DNA from: Dickeya zeae NCPPB 2538
GTDB lineage: Bacteria > Pseudomonadota > Gammaproteobacteria > Enterobacterales > Enterobacteriaceae
Direction: 5' to 3'
Length of the DNA: 64,000 bases
Assembly (NCBI RefSeq): GCF_000406165.1
Contig: NZ_CM001977.1
Coordinates: 2,116,124 to 2,180,123 of the forward strand
Shown here piece after piece: positions 45,585-55,022 of the stretch. The notes below the pieces were generated by a model. The model was not told the origin of the DNA. It did no database searches and saw only the letters and a program-made list of their open reading frames with translations. The first letter of the stretch is position 1. Each line of letters starts with the position of its first letter. The position numbers and the translations under genes are program-made.

Positions 45585-47024
45585 ATGGGAAAAAATCTGT
45601 CTTCACGTCAAGATGACGCTCAACACGCATTATCAGCAAATGCGAGCAGTGCATATAATTCCGTTTATGATTTTCTGCATTATCATGATCGCGGTAATGG
45701 TCTGACGATTAATGGCAAGACTTCTTATTCTGTTGATCAGGCCGCAGCGCAGATTACCCGTGAGAATATCAGTTGGAATGGCACCAACGTATTTGGCAAA
45801 TCAGCTAATCTGACGTTTAAGTTTTTGCAATCAGCAAGCTCAACCCCAGCGGGTGATACCGGGTTTGTGAAATTTAATGCAGAGCAAATTGCACAAGCGA
45901 AACTGGCATTGCAATCCTGGGCCGATGTTGCCAACCTGACGTTTACCGAAGTAACGGGAAATAAATCAGCCAATATCACCTTTGGTAATTATACCCGTGA
46001 TGCCAGCGGTAATCTGGATTATGGCACACAGGCCTATGCTTATTATCCGGGTCAGTATCAGGGCGCAGGCAGCACCTGGTATAACTATAATCAGTCCAAC
46101 ATCCGCAATCCGGGGGCGGAAGAGTATGGTCGTCAGACTCTAACCCATGAAATTGGGCATGCGCTTGGTCTGGCACATCCAGGGGAATACAATGCTGGTG
46201 AAGGGGAGCCGACCTATAACGACGCCGTGTATGCTGAGGATAGCTATCCGTTCAGCATCATGAGTTACTGGGGTGAGAATGAAGTCGGCGCTGACTACAA
46301 CGGTCATTATGGTGGTGCGCCGATGATTGACGATATTGCCGCCATCCAGCGGTTGTACGGTGCCAATATGACTACCCGCACTGGCGATACGGTATACGGG
46401 TTCCACTCCAATACCGATCGTGATTTTTATACCGCGACCGATAGCAGCAAGGCGCTGATTTTCTCGGTGTGGGATGCGGGCGGCAACGATACCTTTGATT
46501 TCTCCGGCTACAGCAATAACCAGCGCATCAACCTCAATGAAGGTTCGTTCTCGGATGTTGGCGGTCTGAAAGGCAACGTATCGATTGCCCACGGAGTGAC
46601 CATCGAAAATGCGATTGGCGGCTCTGGCAATGATATTCTGGTCGGCAACAGCGCCGATAACATACTGCAGGGCGGCGCAGGCAACGACGTGTTGTACGGC
46701 GGTGCAGGGGCAGATACGCTGACCGGCGGTGCCGGGCGTGACACCTTCGTCTACGGCAGCGGTCAGGACTCTACTGTGTCGGCGTATGACTGGATCACCG
46801 ATTTCCAGACTGGTGTGGACAAAATCGATCTGTCGGCGTTCCGTAGCGAGGGGCAGTTGAGTTTTGTGCAGGATCAGTTCTCTGGTAAAGGTCAGGAAAT
46901 CATACTGCAGTGGGATGCGGCAGATAGCGTTACGAATCTGTGGTTACATGAGGCTGGCCACAGTTCTGTCGATTTCCTGGTGCGTATCGTCGGTCAGGTA
47001 GCACAATCCGATGTTATCGTGTAA
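45585..47024 (+). CDS. prtC: Secreted metalloprotease PrtC
   Basis: 479 residues. HEIGHALGLAH begins at residue 188; SIMSY, the GGAGNDVLYGGAGADTLTGGAGRD repeats and the terminal DVIV export signal are present. GAGGATTTT precedes the ATG. The N-terminal half is close to PrtA (both start with NLSS and share QITR, NVFGKSANLTFKFLQSA and other stretches), while the C-terminal 218 residues differ from PrtB at only 13 positions, so the gene is a recombinant mosaic. Confidence 0.96.
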   Translation: MGKNLSSRQDDAQHALSANASSAYNSVYDFLHYHDRGNGLTINGKTSYSVDQAAAQITRENISWNGTNVFGKSANLTFKFLQSASSTPAGDTGFVKFNAEQIAQAKLALQSWADVANLTFTEVTGNKSANITFGNYTRDASGNLDYGTQAYAYYPGQYQGAGSTWYNYNQSNIRNPGAEEYGRQTLTHEIGHALGLAHPGEYNAGEGEPTYNDAVYAEDSYPFSIMSYWGENEVGADYNGHYGGAPMIDDIAAIQRLYGANMTTRTGDTVYGFHSNTDRDFYTATDSSKALIFSVWDAGGNDTFDFSGYSNNQRINLNEGSFSDVGGLKGNVSIAHGVTIENAIGGSGNDILVGNSADNILQGGAGNDVLYGGAGADTLTGGAGRDTFVYGSGQDSTVSAYDWITDFQTGVDKIDLSAFRSEGQLSFVQDQFSGKGQEIILQWDAADSVTNLWLHEAGHSSVDFLVRIVGQVAQSDVIV

Positions 47025-47046
47025 TTAATTATTGAACGTTACTTAC

Positions 47047-47070
47047 AGGGCAGACTTTCTGCCCTATTTT
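47047..47070 (+). terminator. prtC terminator
   Basis: AGGGCAGA and TCTGCCCT form an 8-base stem around CTT, followed by ATTTTAT. Confidence 0.83.
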
Positions 47071-47129
47071 ATCATTAATACCGCGACAGGGTATTATTCT
47101 TTACTGTAATAATCTACGGTTAGTAATAC

Positions 47130-47162
47130 TTGCTTTAGCGTAAAGCAATCGTTTTCTTTATT
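47130..47162 (+). terminator. Second hairpin upstream of prtA
   Basis: TTGCTTTA and TAAAGCAA form an 8-base stem around GCG, followed by T-rich TCGTTTTCTTTATT. It may be a backup terminator for prtC or an attenuator in the prtA leader. Confidence 0.5.
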
Positions 47163-47438
47163 CCTTCTCGTCATACCTATAACTTATTTTAATTTCATCA
47201 ATTAGCGGTGTATTTAAATTTTCATGCCAGTGCTGTGATGAAATAGAAAAATAGCGATACATTCTTTACAAAATCATTACAGTGAATTATATAACTAATC
47301 AGCGCTGGTAACGGTGCTGACCAGGTTATATCTGATATTAGCAAATTTATTTCCTAAAAATAGGCCATTAAGTTGGTAGGGTATTTTTATCCGTAAATTT
47401 AATGGCAATTTATGATTATTCATGAGAATGAGGGTTTT

Positions 47439-48875
47439 ATGGAAAGAAATCTGTCTTCACGTGATGATGACGCTTTGCATTCACTATCTGCCCCCAGCAG
47501 CAGTTATGACGCAATTTATAATTTGCTGCACTACCATGAACGCGGTAATGGATTAACGATTAACGGCAAACCCTCTTACTCGCTTGAGGAAGCGGGGGCA
47601 CAAATTACCCGTGACAATGTGAGCTGGAACGGTGCGAATGTGTTTGGTAAATCCGCTAACCTGACGTTTAAATTTCTGCAGTCAGCGCGAGCTACACCGG
47701 ATGGCGATACCGGGTTTGTCAAATTCAATGCCGCGCAAATTTCCCAGGCGAAGCTGGCACTACAATCCTGGGCGGATGTCGCCAATATCACGTTTACGGA
47801 GGTCACCGGTAATCAGTCAGCTAATGTCACCTTCGGTAATTACACCCGTGATTCCAGTGGTCGTTTAGACTACGGCTCTCAGGCTTATGCGTACCTGCCG
47901 GGAAGTGGTAGCGCTTCCGGTTCGACCTGGTACAACTACAATGTAGATAACATTCGTAGTCCGGATACGATGGAGTATGGTCGCCAGACCTTGACGCATG
48001 AAATTGGCCATGCGTTGGGCCTGAATCATCCCGGTGATTATAATGCCGGTGTCGGGAACCCCAGTTACAGCGATGTCACTTACGCGGAAGACACTCGCCA
48101 GTTCAGTATTATGAGTTACTGGAGTGAGAAAAATACCGGTGGTGATTTCAAAGGCCATTATGCGGCCGGGCCGATGCTGGATGATATCGAAGCTATCCAG
48201 CGTTTATACGGTGCCAATATGTCCACCCGTACGGGGGATACCATCTACGGGTTCCATTCCAATACCGATCGTGATTTCTATACCGCGACCAGCAGCAGTA
48301 AGGCGCTGATTTTCTCGGTATGGGATGCGGGCGGCAACGACACCTTTGATTTCTCCGGCTACAGTAATAACCAGCGCATCAACCTCAACGAAGGCGCGTT
48401 TTCGGATGTCGGCGGCCTGAAAGGCAATATATCGATTGCGCACGGGGTCACCATTGAAAACGCGATTGGCGGTTCAGGCAATGATCTACTGATTGGTAAC
48501 GATGCCAATAACACCTTACAGGGTGGTGCGGGTGACGATATCCTTTATGGTGGGGGCGGGGCCGATCGTTTGTATGGTGGTAGTGGCAAAGATACCTTTG
48601 TCTATACCGCGGTGTCTGACTCAAGTGTTAACGCCCCTGACTGGATTCTCGATTTTCAGACCGGGGTTGATAAGATCGATCTTTCCGCATTCAATACCGG
48701 CCACAATTTGCACTTTGTTAATCAGTTCAGTGGTAGCGGTGGGGAAATTATGCTTAATTGGGATGCGTCATCCAATGTCAGCAATCTTTACCTGAATCTC
48801 GATAACAATACTTCTGCGGAATTTCTGGTGAAAATCGTGGGGCAGGTGTCACAAACTGCGGATTTCGTTGTTTGA
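47439..48875 (+). CDS. prtA: Secreted metalloprotease PrtA
   Basis: 478 residues from the ATG at 47439, which follows GAGGGTTTT exactly as GAGGATTTT precedes prtC; an upstream in-frame ATG at 47412 is less likely. HEIGHALGLNH starts at residue 187. SIMSY, GGAGDDILYGGGGADRLYGGSGKD and the terminal DFVV are present. It is exported by PrtDEF. Its DNA is less similar to prtB and prtC in the C-terminal half than those two are to each other. Confidence 0.95.
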   Translation: MERNLSSRDDDALHSLSAPSSSYDAIYNLLHYHERGNGLTINGKPSYSLEEAGAQITRDNVSWNGANVFGKSANLTFKFLQSARATPDGDTGFVKFNAAQISQAKLALQSWADVANITFTEVTGNQSANVTFGNYTRDSSGRLDYGSQAYAYLPGSGSASGSTWYNYNVDNIRSPDTMEYGRQTLTHEIGHALGLNHPGDYNAGVGNPSYSDVTYAEDTRQFSIMSYWSEKNTGGDFKGHYAAGPMLDDIEAIQRLYGANMSTRTGDTIYGFHSNTDRDFYTATSSSKALIFSVWDAGGNDTFDFSGYSNNQRINLNEGAFSDVGGLKGNISIAHGVTIENAIGGSGNDLLIGNDANNTLQGGAGDDILYGGGGADRLYGGSGKDTFVYTAVSDSSVNAPDWILDFQTGVDKIDLSAFNTGHNLHFVNQFSGSGGEIMLNWDASSNVSNLYLNLDNNTSAEFLVKIVGQVSQTADFVV

Positions 48876-48889
48876 CGTTTACATCAGAG

Positions 48890-48911
48890 AAGGGCGGTTA
48901 TCCGCCCTTTA
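48890..48911 (+). terminator. prtA terminator
   Basis: AAGGGCGG and CCGCCCTT form an 8-base stem around TTAT, followed by T and A residues. It closes the protease locus. Confidence 0.85.
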
Positions 48912-49070
48912 TTCCTGAACACTTCCCACCAATATTTATCGCATGTCATCACATCTCATGCACCAATAACCAATATTACATTAGTTACAACATACTATTT
49001 TTTATCAACCAAACTCTCACCTGAAACTCTATCGTTCCTATCGCAAAGCAGGGTTAAAAAGGGTGATGAG

Positions 49071-49105
49071 AGGGTGACAACGGCGGAAGAAACGCTTGTC
49101 ACCCT
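49071..49105 (-). terminator. Hairpin after kup
   Basis: AGGGTGACAA and TTGTCACCCT are perfect 10-base arms with a 15-base spacer, just beyond the kup stop. On the minus strand a T-run (complement of 49056-49060) follows ten bases later. Confidence 0.65.
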
Positions 49106-49115
49106 TCAAGGCAGG

Positions 49116-50984
49116 TTAGATAGCTATTCGGCGGCCGATTTCGATTACCTGATTGCCCGGCAACTGATAATACTCGGTGACATGCAGGCTGTTTCTCATC
49201 ATCCAGGCAAAAAGATAGGATTGCCAGCGTGGCAGGGCATCAGTGCCGTCTTTGGCAACAATGGACTCATGGCCGATATAGTAAGTCACGGCTTCATGAT
49301 CGTTACATGCCTGAATGGGTGGCGTTTGTTTAAGCAGTTCGGGAATATTGGGTTTTTCCATAAATCCGTAGTACGCCACACCTTGCCAGAAGCCTGGGTA
49401 CTGCTCGGTGATAATCAGCTTATCTTCCTTTTTGACTCGAGGCACATCCAGTACCTGAATGGTCAATGCGATGATTTTATCATGCAGCGCGTGATTGCGC
49501 TTCACGTGCCAACGCATTACCGGGGGCGCTACATTTTGTATTCTGGTCAAAAATACGGCCACACCCGGCACGCGTGAAATGCCATTTTTCTGCAATGATG
49601 ACAGAAATTCATCCACCGACAGCGTTTTTTCCGACACCGTTTGTGATACCCGGGTCACCCCTCGACGCCAGATAAACATGATGCAGAAAATCAGCATGGC
49701 CAGCAGCAGGGGAACATAGCCGCCCTCAAATACTTTAAGCATATTGGCGACGCAAAAACCAAGGTCTATCAGGATAAAGACAGTGGTGATACTCAGGCTC
49801 AGTATCCGGTTCCAGCGCCAAATCTTACGCATCGCCATATACAACAACAGCGTCGTCATCAGCATGGTGATGGATACAGCAATACCGTAAGCCGCGGCCA
49901 GTCGTTCTGACGATTGGAAAAAAATAACCAGACTGAGTGTCACCACCATTAATAGCCAGTTGATAGTTCCCAGATAGATTTGCCCATAACTTTGTTCTGC
50001 CGTTTGGGTAATTTTCATTCTGGGTAACCAGCCCAACTGAATGGCCTGGCGGGTCATCGAAAAGGCACCTGAGATAATCGCCTGACTGGCGATGATAGTC
50101 GCAAGGGTTGCCAGAACAATCAAGGGCACTTGCAATGAGGGGGGACAGAGGCGATAGAAGATATTATTGCTGGCATCTGCACCGGATAAAATAAACGCGG
50201 CCTGACCTGCATAATTGAGCAACAGACAAGGAAGTGCCATCACATACCAGGCAAGCCAGATAGGCTTGCGACCAAAATGCCCCATATCGGCATACAATGC
50301 TTCCGCTCCCGTCACGCACAGAAACACACCACCAAGAATCAATAAGCCGATATGTCCGTGGCTGGCAAAAAATGCCAACGCATAACCTGGGTTCAGTGCC
50401 CAGAGCACGGCGGGATAACTCACAATACTCTTGATACCCAGTAACGCCAGAACAGCAAACCACAGTAGCATCACCGGTGCAAAAAATCGGCTGATTTTGT
50501 CTGTGCCCAGCGGCTGAATAGCGAAGAGAATAATCAACAAAGCCAGCGTCAGCGGCAGGATATAATTTGCGGTTTCAGGAAACACCAGTTCTAATCCTTC
50601 CAGCGCTGACAGTACAGAAATAGCTGGCGTAATCGCCCCATCCCCATAAATAAACGCTGCCCCAAGCAGGCCGGCGGCAATGATCCATTTCTGATGTTTG
50701 GGTTGATTACCTTGTAGCAGAGACATCAACGCCAGAACGCCACCTTCGCCCTTGTTATCAATCCGCATGGCAAACAGCGCATACTTAACAGAAGTGACAA
50801 TGATTAAGGTCCAGAACAGCGTAGAAAGCAGGCCCAGGATGGTAGCTGGCTGAGCGGCGTCGCCAGCTAACTGTATTACGGTGTTAAAGGTATAAAGTGG
50901 GCTGGTACCAATATCGCCAAAAACAATGCCCAAAGCGGAAATGGCCAATAAACCTGGTGATTTATCTTGCTGCGTATTCATCAT
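49116..50984 (-). CDS. kup: Low-affinity potassium transporter Kup
   Basis: 622 residues from the ATG at 50984 (ATGATG), equal to E. coli Kup; the frame extends upstream but without a fitting start. About twelve membrane helices fill the first 430 residues, starting with the family signature ALGIVFGDIGTSPLYTFN, and a hydrophilic C-terminal domain follows. It takes up K+ with protons, mainly at low pH. In a plant apoplast this would support osmotic adjustment. It stands alone, convergent with prtA. Confidence 0.97.
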   Translation of the reverse strand: MMNTQQDKSPGLLAISALGIVFGDIGTSPLYTFNTVIQLAGDAAQPATILGLLSTLFWTLIIVTSVKYALFAMRIDNKGEGGVLALMSLLQGNQPKHQKWIIAAGLLGAAFIYGDGAITPAISVLSALEGLELVFPETANYILPLTLALLIILFAIQPLGTDKISRFFAPVMLLWFAVLALLGIKSIVSYPAVLWALNPGYALAFFASHGHIGLLILGGVFLCVTGAEALYADMGHFGRKPIWLAWYVMALPCLLLNYAGQAAFILSGADASNNIFYRLCPPSLQVPLIVLATLATIIASQAIISGAFSMTRQAIQLGWLPRMKITQTAEQSYGQIYLGTINWLLMVVTLSLVIFFQSSERLAAAYGIAVSITMLMTTLLLYMAMRKIWRWNRILSLSITTVFILIDLGFCVANMLKVFEGGYVPLLLAMLIFCIMFIWRRGVTRVSQTVSEKTLSVDEFLSSLQKNGISRVPGVAVFLTRIQNVAPPVMRWHVKRNHALHDKIIALTIQVLDVPRVKKEDKLIITEQYPGFWQGVAYYGFMEKPNIPELLKQTPPIQACNDHEAVTYYIGHESIVAKDGTDALPRWQSYLFAWMMRNSLHVTEYYQLPGNQVIEIGRRIAI

Positions 50985-51157
50985 ATGCACATCCCGGTGA
51001 AGGGTTAGTATCAGGAAAAATGCCGTGTAATCATAGTGTAGACGGTTATCATTATCTGAGTGTGACCCCGCCGTAGTTCTGAACAACATCAGAAAACATA
51101 AAAAAGTGTGAAGTGAAGCAACGTTTATGTCACGGTGGCGTGGCGAGACGGAGGGCT

Positions 51158-51198
51158 CAAAAGAAAGAAGAGGGTTACCGGTTGTACCGGTAACCCTC
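51158..51198 (-). terminator. Terminator of the expansin gene
   Basis: A perfect 13-base inverted repeat (GAGGGTTACCGGT, 51170-51182, with 51186-51198) around TGT, followed on the minus strand by a T-rich tail (complement of 51158-51169). Confidence 0.85.
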
Positions 51199-51227
51199 AG
51201 AAGGTGGCCACAAGCGTTACCGATCGA

Positions 51228-51935
51228 TTATGGCAATTGGACTTTTCCGGTGATCAGATAGGCTGACGACGTGCCATCTGGCATCGGTGGCAGCGTATCA
51301 CTTAATATGTTGCCTTTAAGATCGGTAAATTCGATGGGAATATCATTTTTGCCAACGAACTCAATAATAAAGTGATTGTAATCCGTTTTTGGCGCGCTGA
51401 CCCATTGTGTACCTCGTAAATACTTCACCCCGACAATGGGGTATTTCACGTTCCTGAACTGCACTGCCGCCCAGTAAGGATTCGAGCCTTCTTTAATCCT
51501 ATACACGACGTTACCACTCACCGGTGCTTTAACCAGCTCCCACTGAATATTGATTTTACCATCTTGTAAATTACCAATTTTCTCGAAGGCATTGAATGAG
51601 AGATCTAAAGCACAATCGCCCCCCTCGGGATACAGATCCGTAACATATACAGTCGTGCTTCCTTTGGGACCGGTAACTTTTAAATAAGCACCGGCAAGTG
51701 CTGCTTTTACTCCTTTATAGTATAGTTGTGTCCGGTTTAACGCAGTAATTTCCATATTGGAAGGGATAGGATCCAATAATAGAGCACCACCGGAATAACC
51801 TGAACCGGTGGCTGTCGCGTACCCATAACAAATATCACCAAGTTCCCAGGCTGCCTGGGCATGTTGAGTCAGAGGGAAAAATAATACTGAGGATGCTAAT
51901 AAAACTTTTTTGAGTTTCATCATTTTCATGTCCAT
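51228..51935 (-). CDS. Bacterial expansin (EXLX family)
   Basis: 235 residues with a Sec signal peptide (LKKVLLASSVLFFPLTQHAQA). Domain 1 (about 30-125) is the double-psi beta barrel: YSGGALLLDPIPSN and VYVTDLYPEGGDCALDLS, containing the Asp equivalent to the functional Asp of B. subtilis EXLX1. Domain 2 (about 130-235) matches the CBM63 cellulose-binding fold (YRIKEGSNPYWAAVQFRN, KTDYNHF). Expansins loosen plant cell walls without hydrolysis. The start may be the internal ATG at 51923, which has GGA at better spacing. It complements the secreted enzymes of this pathogen. Confidence 0.92.
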   Translation of the reverse strand: MDMKMMKLKKVLLASSVLFFPLTQHAQAAWELGDICYGYATATGSGYSGGALLLDPIPSNMEITALNRTQLYYKGVKAALAGAYLKVTGPKGSTTVYVTDLYPEGGDCALDLSFNAFEKIGNLQDGKINIQWELVKAPVSGNVVYRIKEGSNPYWAAVQFRNVKYPIVGVKYLRGTQWVSAPKTDYNHFIIEFVGKNDIPIEFTDLKGNILSDTLPPMPDGTSSAYLITGKVQLP

Positions 51936-52180
51936 ATATTATTTAATGTAAGAATTAAGAAGCATGTCCTGCTTCAGCGCTAACAGTGTTGGACAATTGT
52001 TCTTTGCGAAATCAGAAAAATCTTAATTTACTGCTTTGAATAAGCGCGTGCTTTGTCATTTTTATGAAAAAATTAGGCATCATCAGGAATAGATAAAGAA
52101 ATTGAAACATGTAATGCAATGATAGATATCGAGTGAGCAATGGTGAAAGTGGTCGATTTCAGGTAACGATACATATAATC

Positions 52181-52206
52181 AAAACACCGACTGCCGCCGG
52201 TGTTTT
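52181..52206 (-). terminator. tehA terminator
   Basis: AAAACACCG and CGGTGTTTT form a 9-base stem with an 8-base loop, 12 bases past the stop codon; T residues end it on the minus strand. Confidence 0.83.
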
Positions 52207-52217
52207 GAACTCGACGA

Positions 52218-53189
52218 TTACTTTTTATCTATTTCTTCCCAGACAATGAGCTTTCCATTTAGTAAAAGCATACTGGTTTTAATAATAAGTAGGGCGATAA
52301 TAAAATTCGATGCAATAAATAGTGGGAAGGCCATCCAGTATAATGCGCCTCCCGGCACGGCATGCCCCAACCGGATAGAGGTTGTTGCCAGCGACGCCAC
52401 ACCAAACGAGAAACTCCAGAATGTAGGGGAAAACGGTTGGGAGCAGTACCACGGAATCAGCCTGATCATAAAGAGTACCTGCAACAAACCGTAACCGAAT
52501 AACAACTTGGCAAACACGTCTGCCTGGCCACCATTCACGCTCAACCAGGCACTGCAAGCAACAAACGCCGGAGCCATCTGAATACCCAATGAAGAACGCA
52601 CCGCAGGAGACATCTCATCGACATTCCTCAAGCGGCTCAGTATTGCCGGTTCCAGGCTAAGCCACGAGAAAATACCCGCCCCAAGGAACAGGGTACCCAC
52701 ATCCTGAAATCCTAACGCGCCGCATGCCATCGCACTGATAAAATTATTCGCGACAGTAGGAAGATACAACCCCGGCGTGGTTGCCTCATGGGGATGCCGT
52801 CCACGCCATAATCCTGCCGTTTGCCATGCGGCATAGGTGAGTTGGACTGTTACGGCGATAAGAAAAAGACCGAGCGCCGTTGGGTAGCTCCAGGGCACGA
52901 GCCCTATTGCGACCAACATGGCGGTGGCAGGAGCCAGACTCACAAAGCTACTTTTAAGTGGATGTCTTATCTCTTGCAAAAGCGTATCAGCATGCCTGAT
53001 CATCCTGACAATGAGTGCCGCCATGAGCAGCACCCATATAATAGTGGCCATCATGATAAGGATGTTCGCCGGTATTGTTGTAACCGGCCATATGGTCGCT
53101 GCAAACCGCCATGAAAACCCCAGCCCAATAATCCCCAGAACGATGCCAAAGTAACCCGAGGGCAGGTTAAGACGTGATTTTTTCATCAC
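52218..53189 (-). CDS. tehA: TehA-type (TDT/SLAC1) transporter
   Basis: 323 residues, about ten membrane helices. The N-terminal LPSGYFGIVLGIIGLGFSWR and central LYLPTVANNFISAMACGALGF match the tellurite-resistance/dicarboxylate transporter family, which includes plant SLAC1 anion channels. E. coli TehA confers tellurite resistance when overexpressed; the natural role is probably anion transport. The usual partner methyltransferase gene tehB is not adjacent. CAGGAGACT before the ATG (on the minus strand) is a good ribosome site. Confidence 0.9.
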   Translation of the reverse strand: MMKKSRLNLPSGYFGIVLGIIGLGFSWRFAATIWPVTTIPANILIMMATIIWVLLMAALIVRMIRHADTLLQEIRHPLKSSFVSLAPATAMLVAIGLVPWSYPTALGLFLIAVTVQLTYAAWQTAGLWRGRHPHEATTPGLYLPTVANNFISAMACGALGFQDVGTLFLGAGIFSWLSLEPAILSRLRNVDEMSPAVRSSLGIQMAPAFVACSAWLSVNGGQADVFAKLLFGYGLLQVLFMIRLIPWYCSQPFSPTFWSFSFGVASLATTSIRLGHAVPGGALYWMAFPLFIASNFIIALLIIKTSMLLLNGKLIVWEEIDKK

Positions 53190-53914
53190 CAGTCTCCTGA
53201 AAATTTCAAATTATTATTCGATGCAGCGTTCATGAGGCCAGGAAGACGTCCTTTCTTGCTGGTGTTCAAAAAGCCATCCCATCATCGGCCGGTATACTTA
53301 TATAGTTGGCAAAGAATGTCTATCCCTCTCATAGGTAATACTCCGGCTAACTTTTTGTTATAACTTGGGAATAACAAAATTGACGCATTTGTGGAAAAGA
53401 CTGGTAATAAACGAAACGGTTGTTAGCTCGACTGTACATAAGCAATGCTTAATTGACTGGCGAGATGACCACCGTGAGGTTAGGCCACTAAAACAGAAGG
53501 GGCCGCTAGTCCCCCTGGTTCTCAAACTCTTAGGCTTTTCGGTAGCGGGCTGTCTGGGTAGGGCTATGCGCAGTGATATCGTGCTCACGATTTTTTATCA
53601 TGTAGCGTCAGTAGCATGTTTTATACGTGGAATGCTATTTTGACTGTGATATGATTGCTTCACTTTTTCATTAGGGTTATTTCACTTGCCATCTTTTAAG
53701 TTCGGTCATCGTCGATACCTTCATCCACAAAAGGGTAATCGTTACGCTGTTCTATCGAGCAAGACTTATCCTTGTCAGTTCAACATATCTATTGTGCTAT
53801 AAAACTAGACATGCCATGGATGTGTATTAATTGAAATGGATTAAAATTATCACCTATAAGATACTATGCCACCGATCGTTTGCATGGAATATATAACAAA
53901 GAGAATATAACAGA
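53190..53914. other. 725-base gap, no supported gene
   Basis: The right half is AT-rich and leads into the acyltransferase gene. Frames at 53365-53643 (+) and 53358-53588 (-) overlap each other, lack ribosome sites and match no family I know. A GGGG/CCCC hairpin lies near 53499-53515. The region may be remnant DNA at the edge of an acquired segment. Confidence 0.45.
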
Positions 53915-54919
53915 ATGGAATGGCTCTATATAGCTAGGATTGTGTCGACTTTTGCGGTTATTGTTTTGCATATTTCAGCTTATACAGTAAATTTAGCTGA
54001 ACTTGGCAGTCTTTCCTGGTGGGCTGGCAATATATATGATTCATTAACTCGTTGGTGTGTCCCTGTTTTTGTAATGATTAGTGGGGCCTTATTGCTCTCG
54101 CCAGAAAAAAACGAAAGTCTTTCTTTTTTCTACAAAAAGAGGATGAGTAGGATCTTCTATCCGTTGGTGTTTTGGTCTGCTTTCTTTATTTTTTGGGGCG
54201 TAATCAAATCAAGGATTAGTGGTGGTGGTGAGACTGAGATATTAAGAAACATCGTAAATGGTAGACCCTATTATCACCTGTGGTTTCTATATATGATAAT
54301 GGGGCTGTATATTTTCACCCCATTAATTAGAGTCGTGGTATTCAATACGGAAAGAAAGTTTTTATTATTTTTCGTATTCATGATGTTCGCTTTTTGCTCA
54401 TTGAGCGATATGTATAATTTCTCTATAAAAAGTAACGATTTCCTGTTTTTTGGTGAGTTCCTCTATTATCTCCCTTACTATATCTGTGGGCACTTAATAG
54501 TCAGGGGTAATCCCAGCCGTTCGTCACTGCATTATAGTGTTATTTTTTTCTCGTCGTTTGTCTTTACCTGCCTATTTTGCTATTTCCTCTCCTTGATTTT
54601 TGGGAAAGAAAATGGTCTCTATTTTTATAATTATCTCAGTGTTAATGTTATCCTTATGTCCATTTCTTTCATGTGGATCCTTAAAGGGTGTCGCACTAAA
54701 TACATTAATCCGGAAAAGTTAAAGTTCTTATCTGAAATTAGCCTTGGCATTTATCTCATTCATCCTATTTTTGTCGAGTTGTTTTATTATCTGGCCTCAA
54801 GACGGTGGATGGTTCAATCTGTCATCACTATCCCTTTAATTTCCGCAATTGTTTTTTTATGCTGTGTTATTTCGGTCTTTTTTATAAAGAAAGTACCTTA
54901 TCTAAGGCGGGTTGTGTGA
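53915..54919 (+). CDS. Membrane acyltransferase, family 3 (WecH/OafA-like)
   Basis: 334 residues, about ten membrane helices. The N-terminal RIVSTFAVIVLHIS places a conserved His, and RWCVPVFVMISGALLL plus YYHLWFLYMIMGLYIFTPL are diagnostic for acyltransferase 3 proteins, which O-acetylate surface polysaccharides or other envelope molecules. The DNA is clearly more AT-rich than its neighbours, and codons such as ATA and AGA are common, which points to horizontal transfer. It has no linked polysaccharide genes. The acceptor is unknown. Confidence 0.9.
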   Translation: MEWLYIARIVSTFAVIVLHISAYTVNLAELGSLSWWAGNIYDSLTRWCVPVFVMISGALLLSPEKNESLSFFYKKRMSRIFYPLVFWSAFFIFWGVIKSRISGGGETEILRNIVNGRPYYHLWFLYMIMGLYIFTPLIRVVVFNTERKFLLFFVFMMFAFCSLSDMYNFSIKSNDFLFFGEFLYYLPYYICGHLIVRGNPSRSSLHYSVIFFSSFVFTCLFCYFLSLIFGKENGLYFYNYLSVNVILMSISFMWILKGCRTKYINPEKLKFLSEISLGIYLIHPIFVELFYYLASRRWMVQSVITIPLISAIVFLCCVISVFFIKKVPYLRRVV

Positions 54920-55022
54920 TCGTTAAACTCGCAGTCTCTATGCTTTGAGACTTACTGTACAATCACATTGAACAACTATCAGAATAGGGCTCGGAAACAG
55001 TATCAACTGAGAACCATGTGGT

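Larger units (their letters stand above)
47025..47438. other. prtC-prtA intergenic region
   Basis: 414 AT-rich bases. Two hairpins lie in the left half. The rest, up to the GAGGG before prtA, should hold a separate prtA promoter. No other gene is seen. Confidence 0.5.

Noticed and set aside
49074..49577. 167-codon frame antisense to kup
   Set aside because: It lies almost entirely over the C-terminal part of the well-supported kup gene and has no independent coding evidence.
53358..53643. Overlapping frames on both strands in the gap after tehA
   Set aside because: They shadow one another, lack start signals, and resemble no transposase or other family clearly enough to name.
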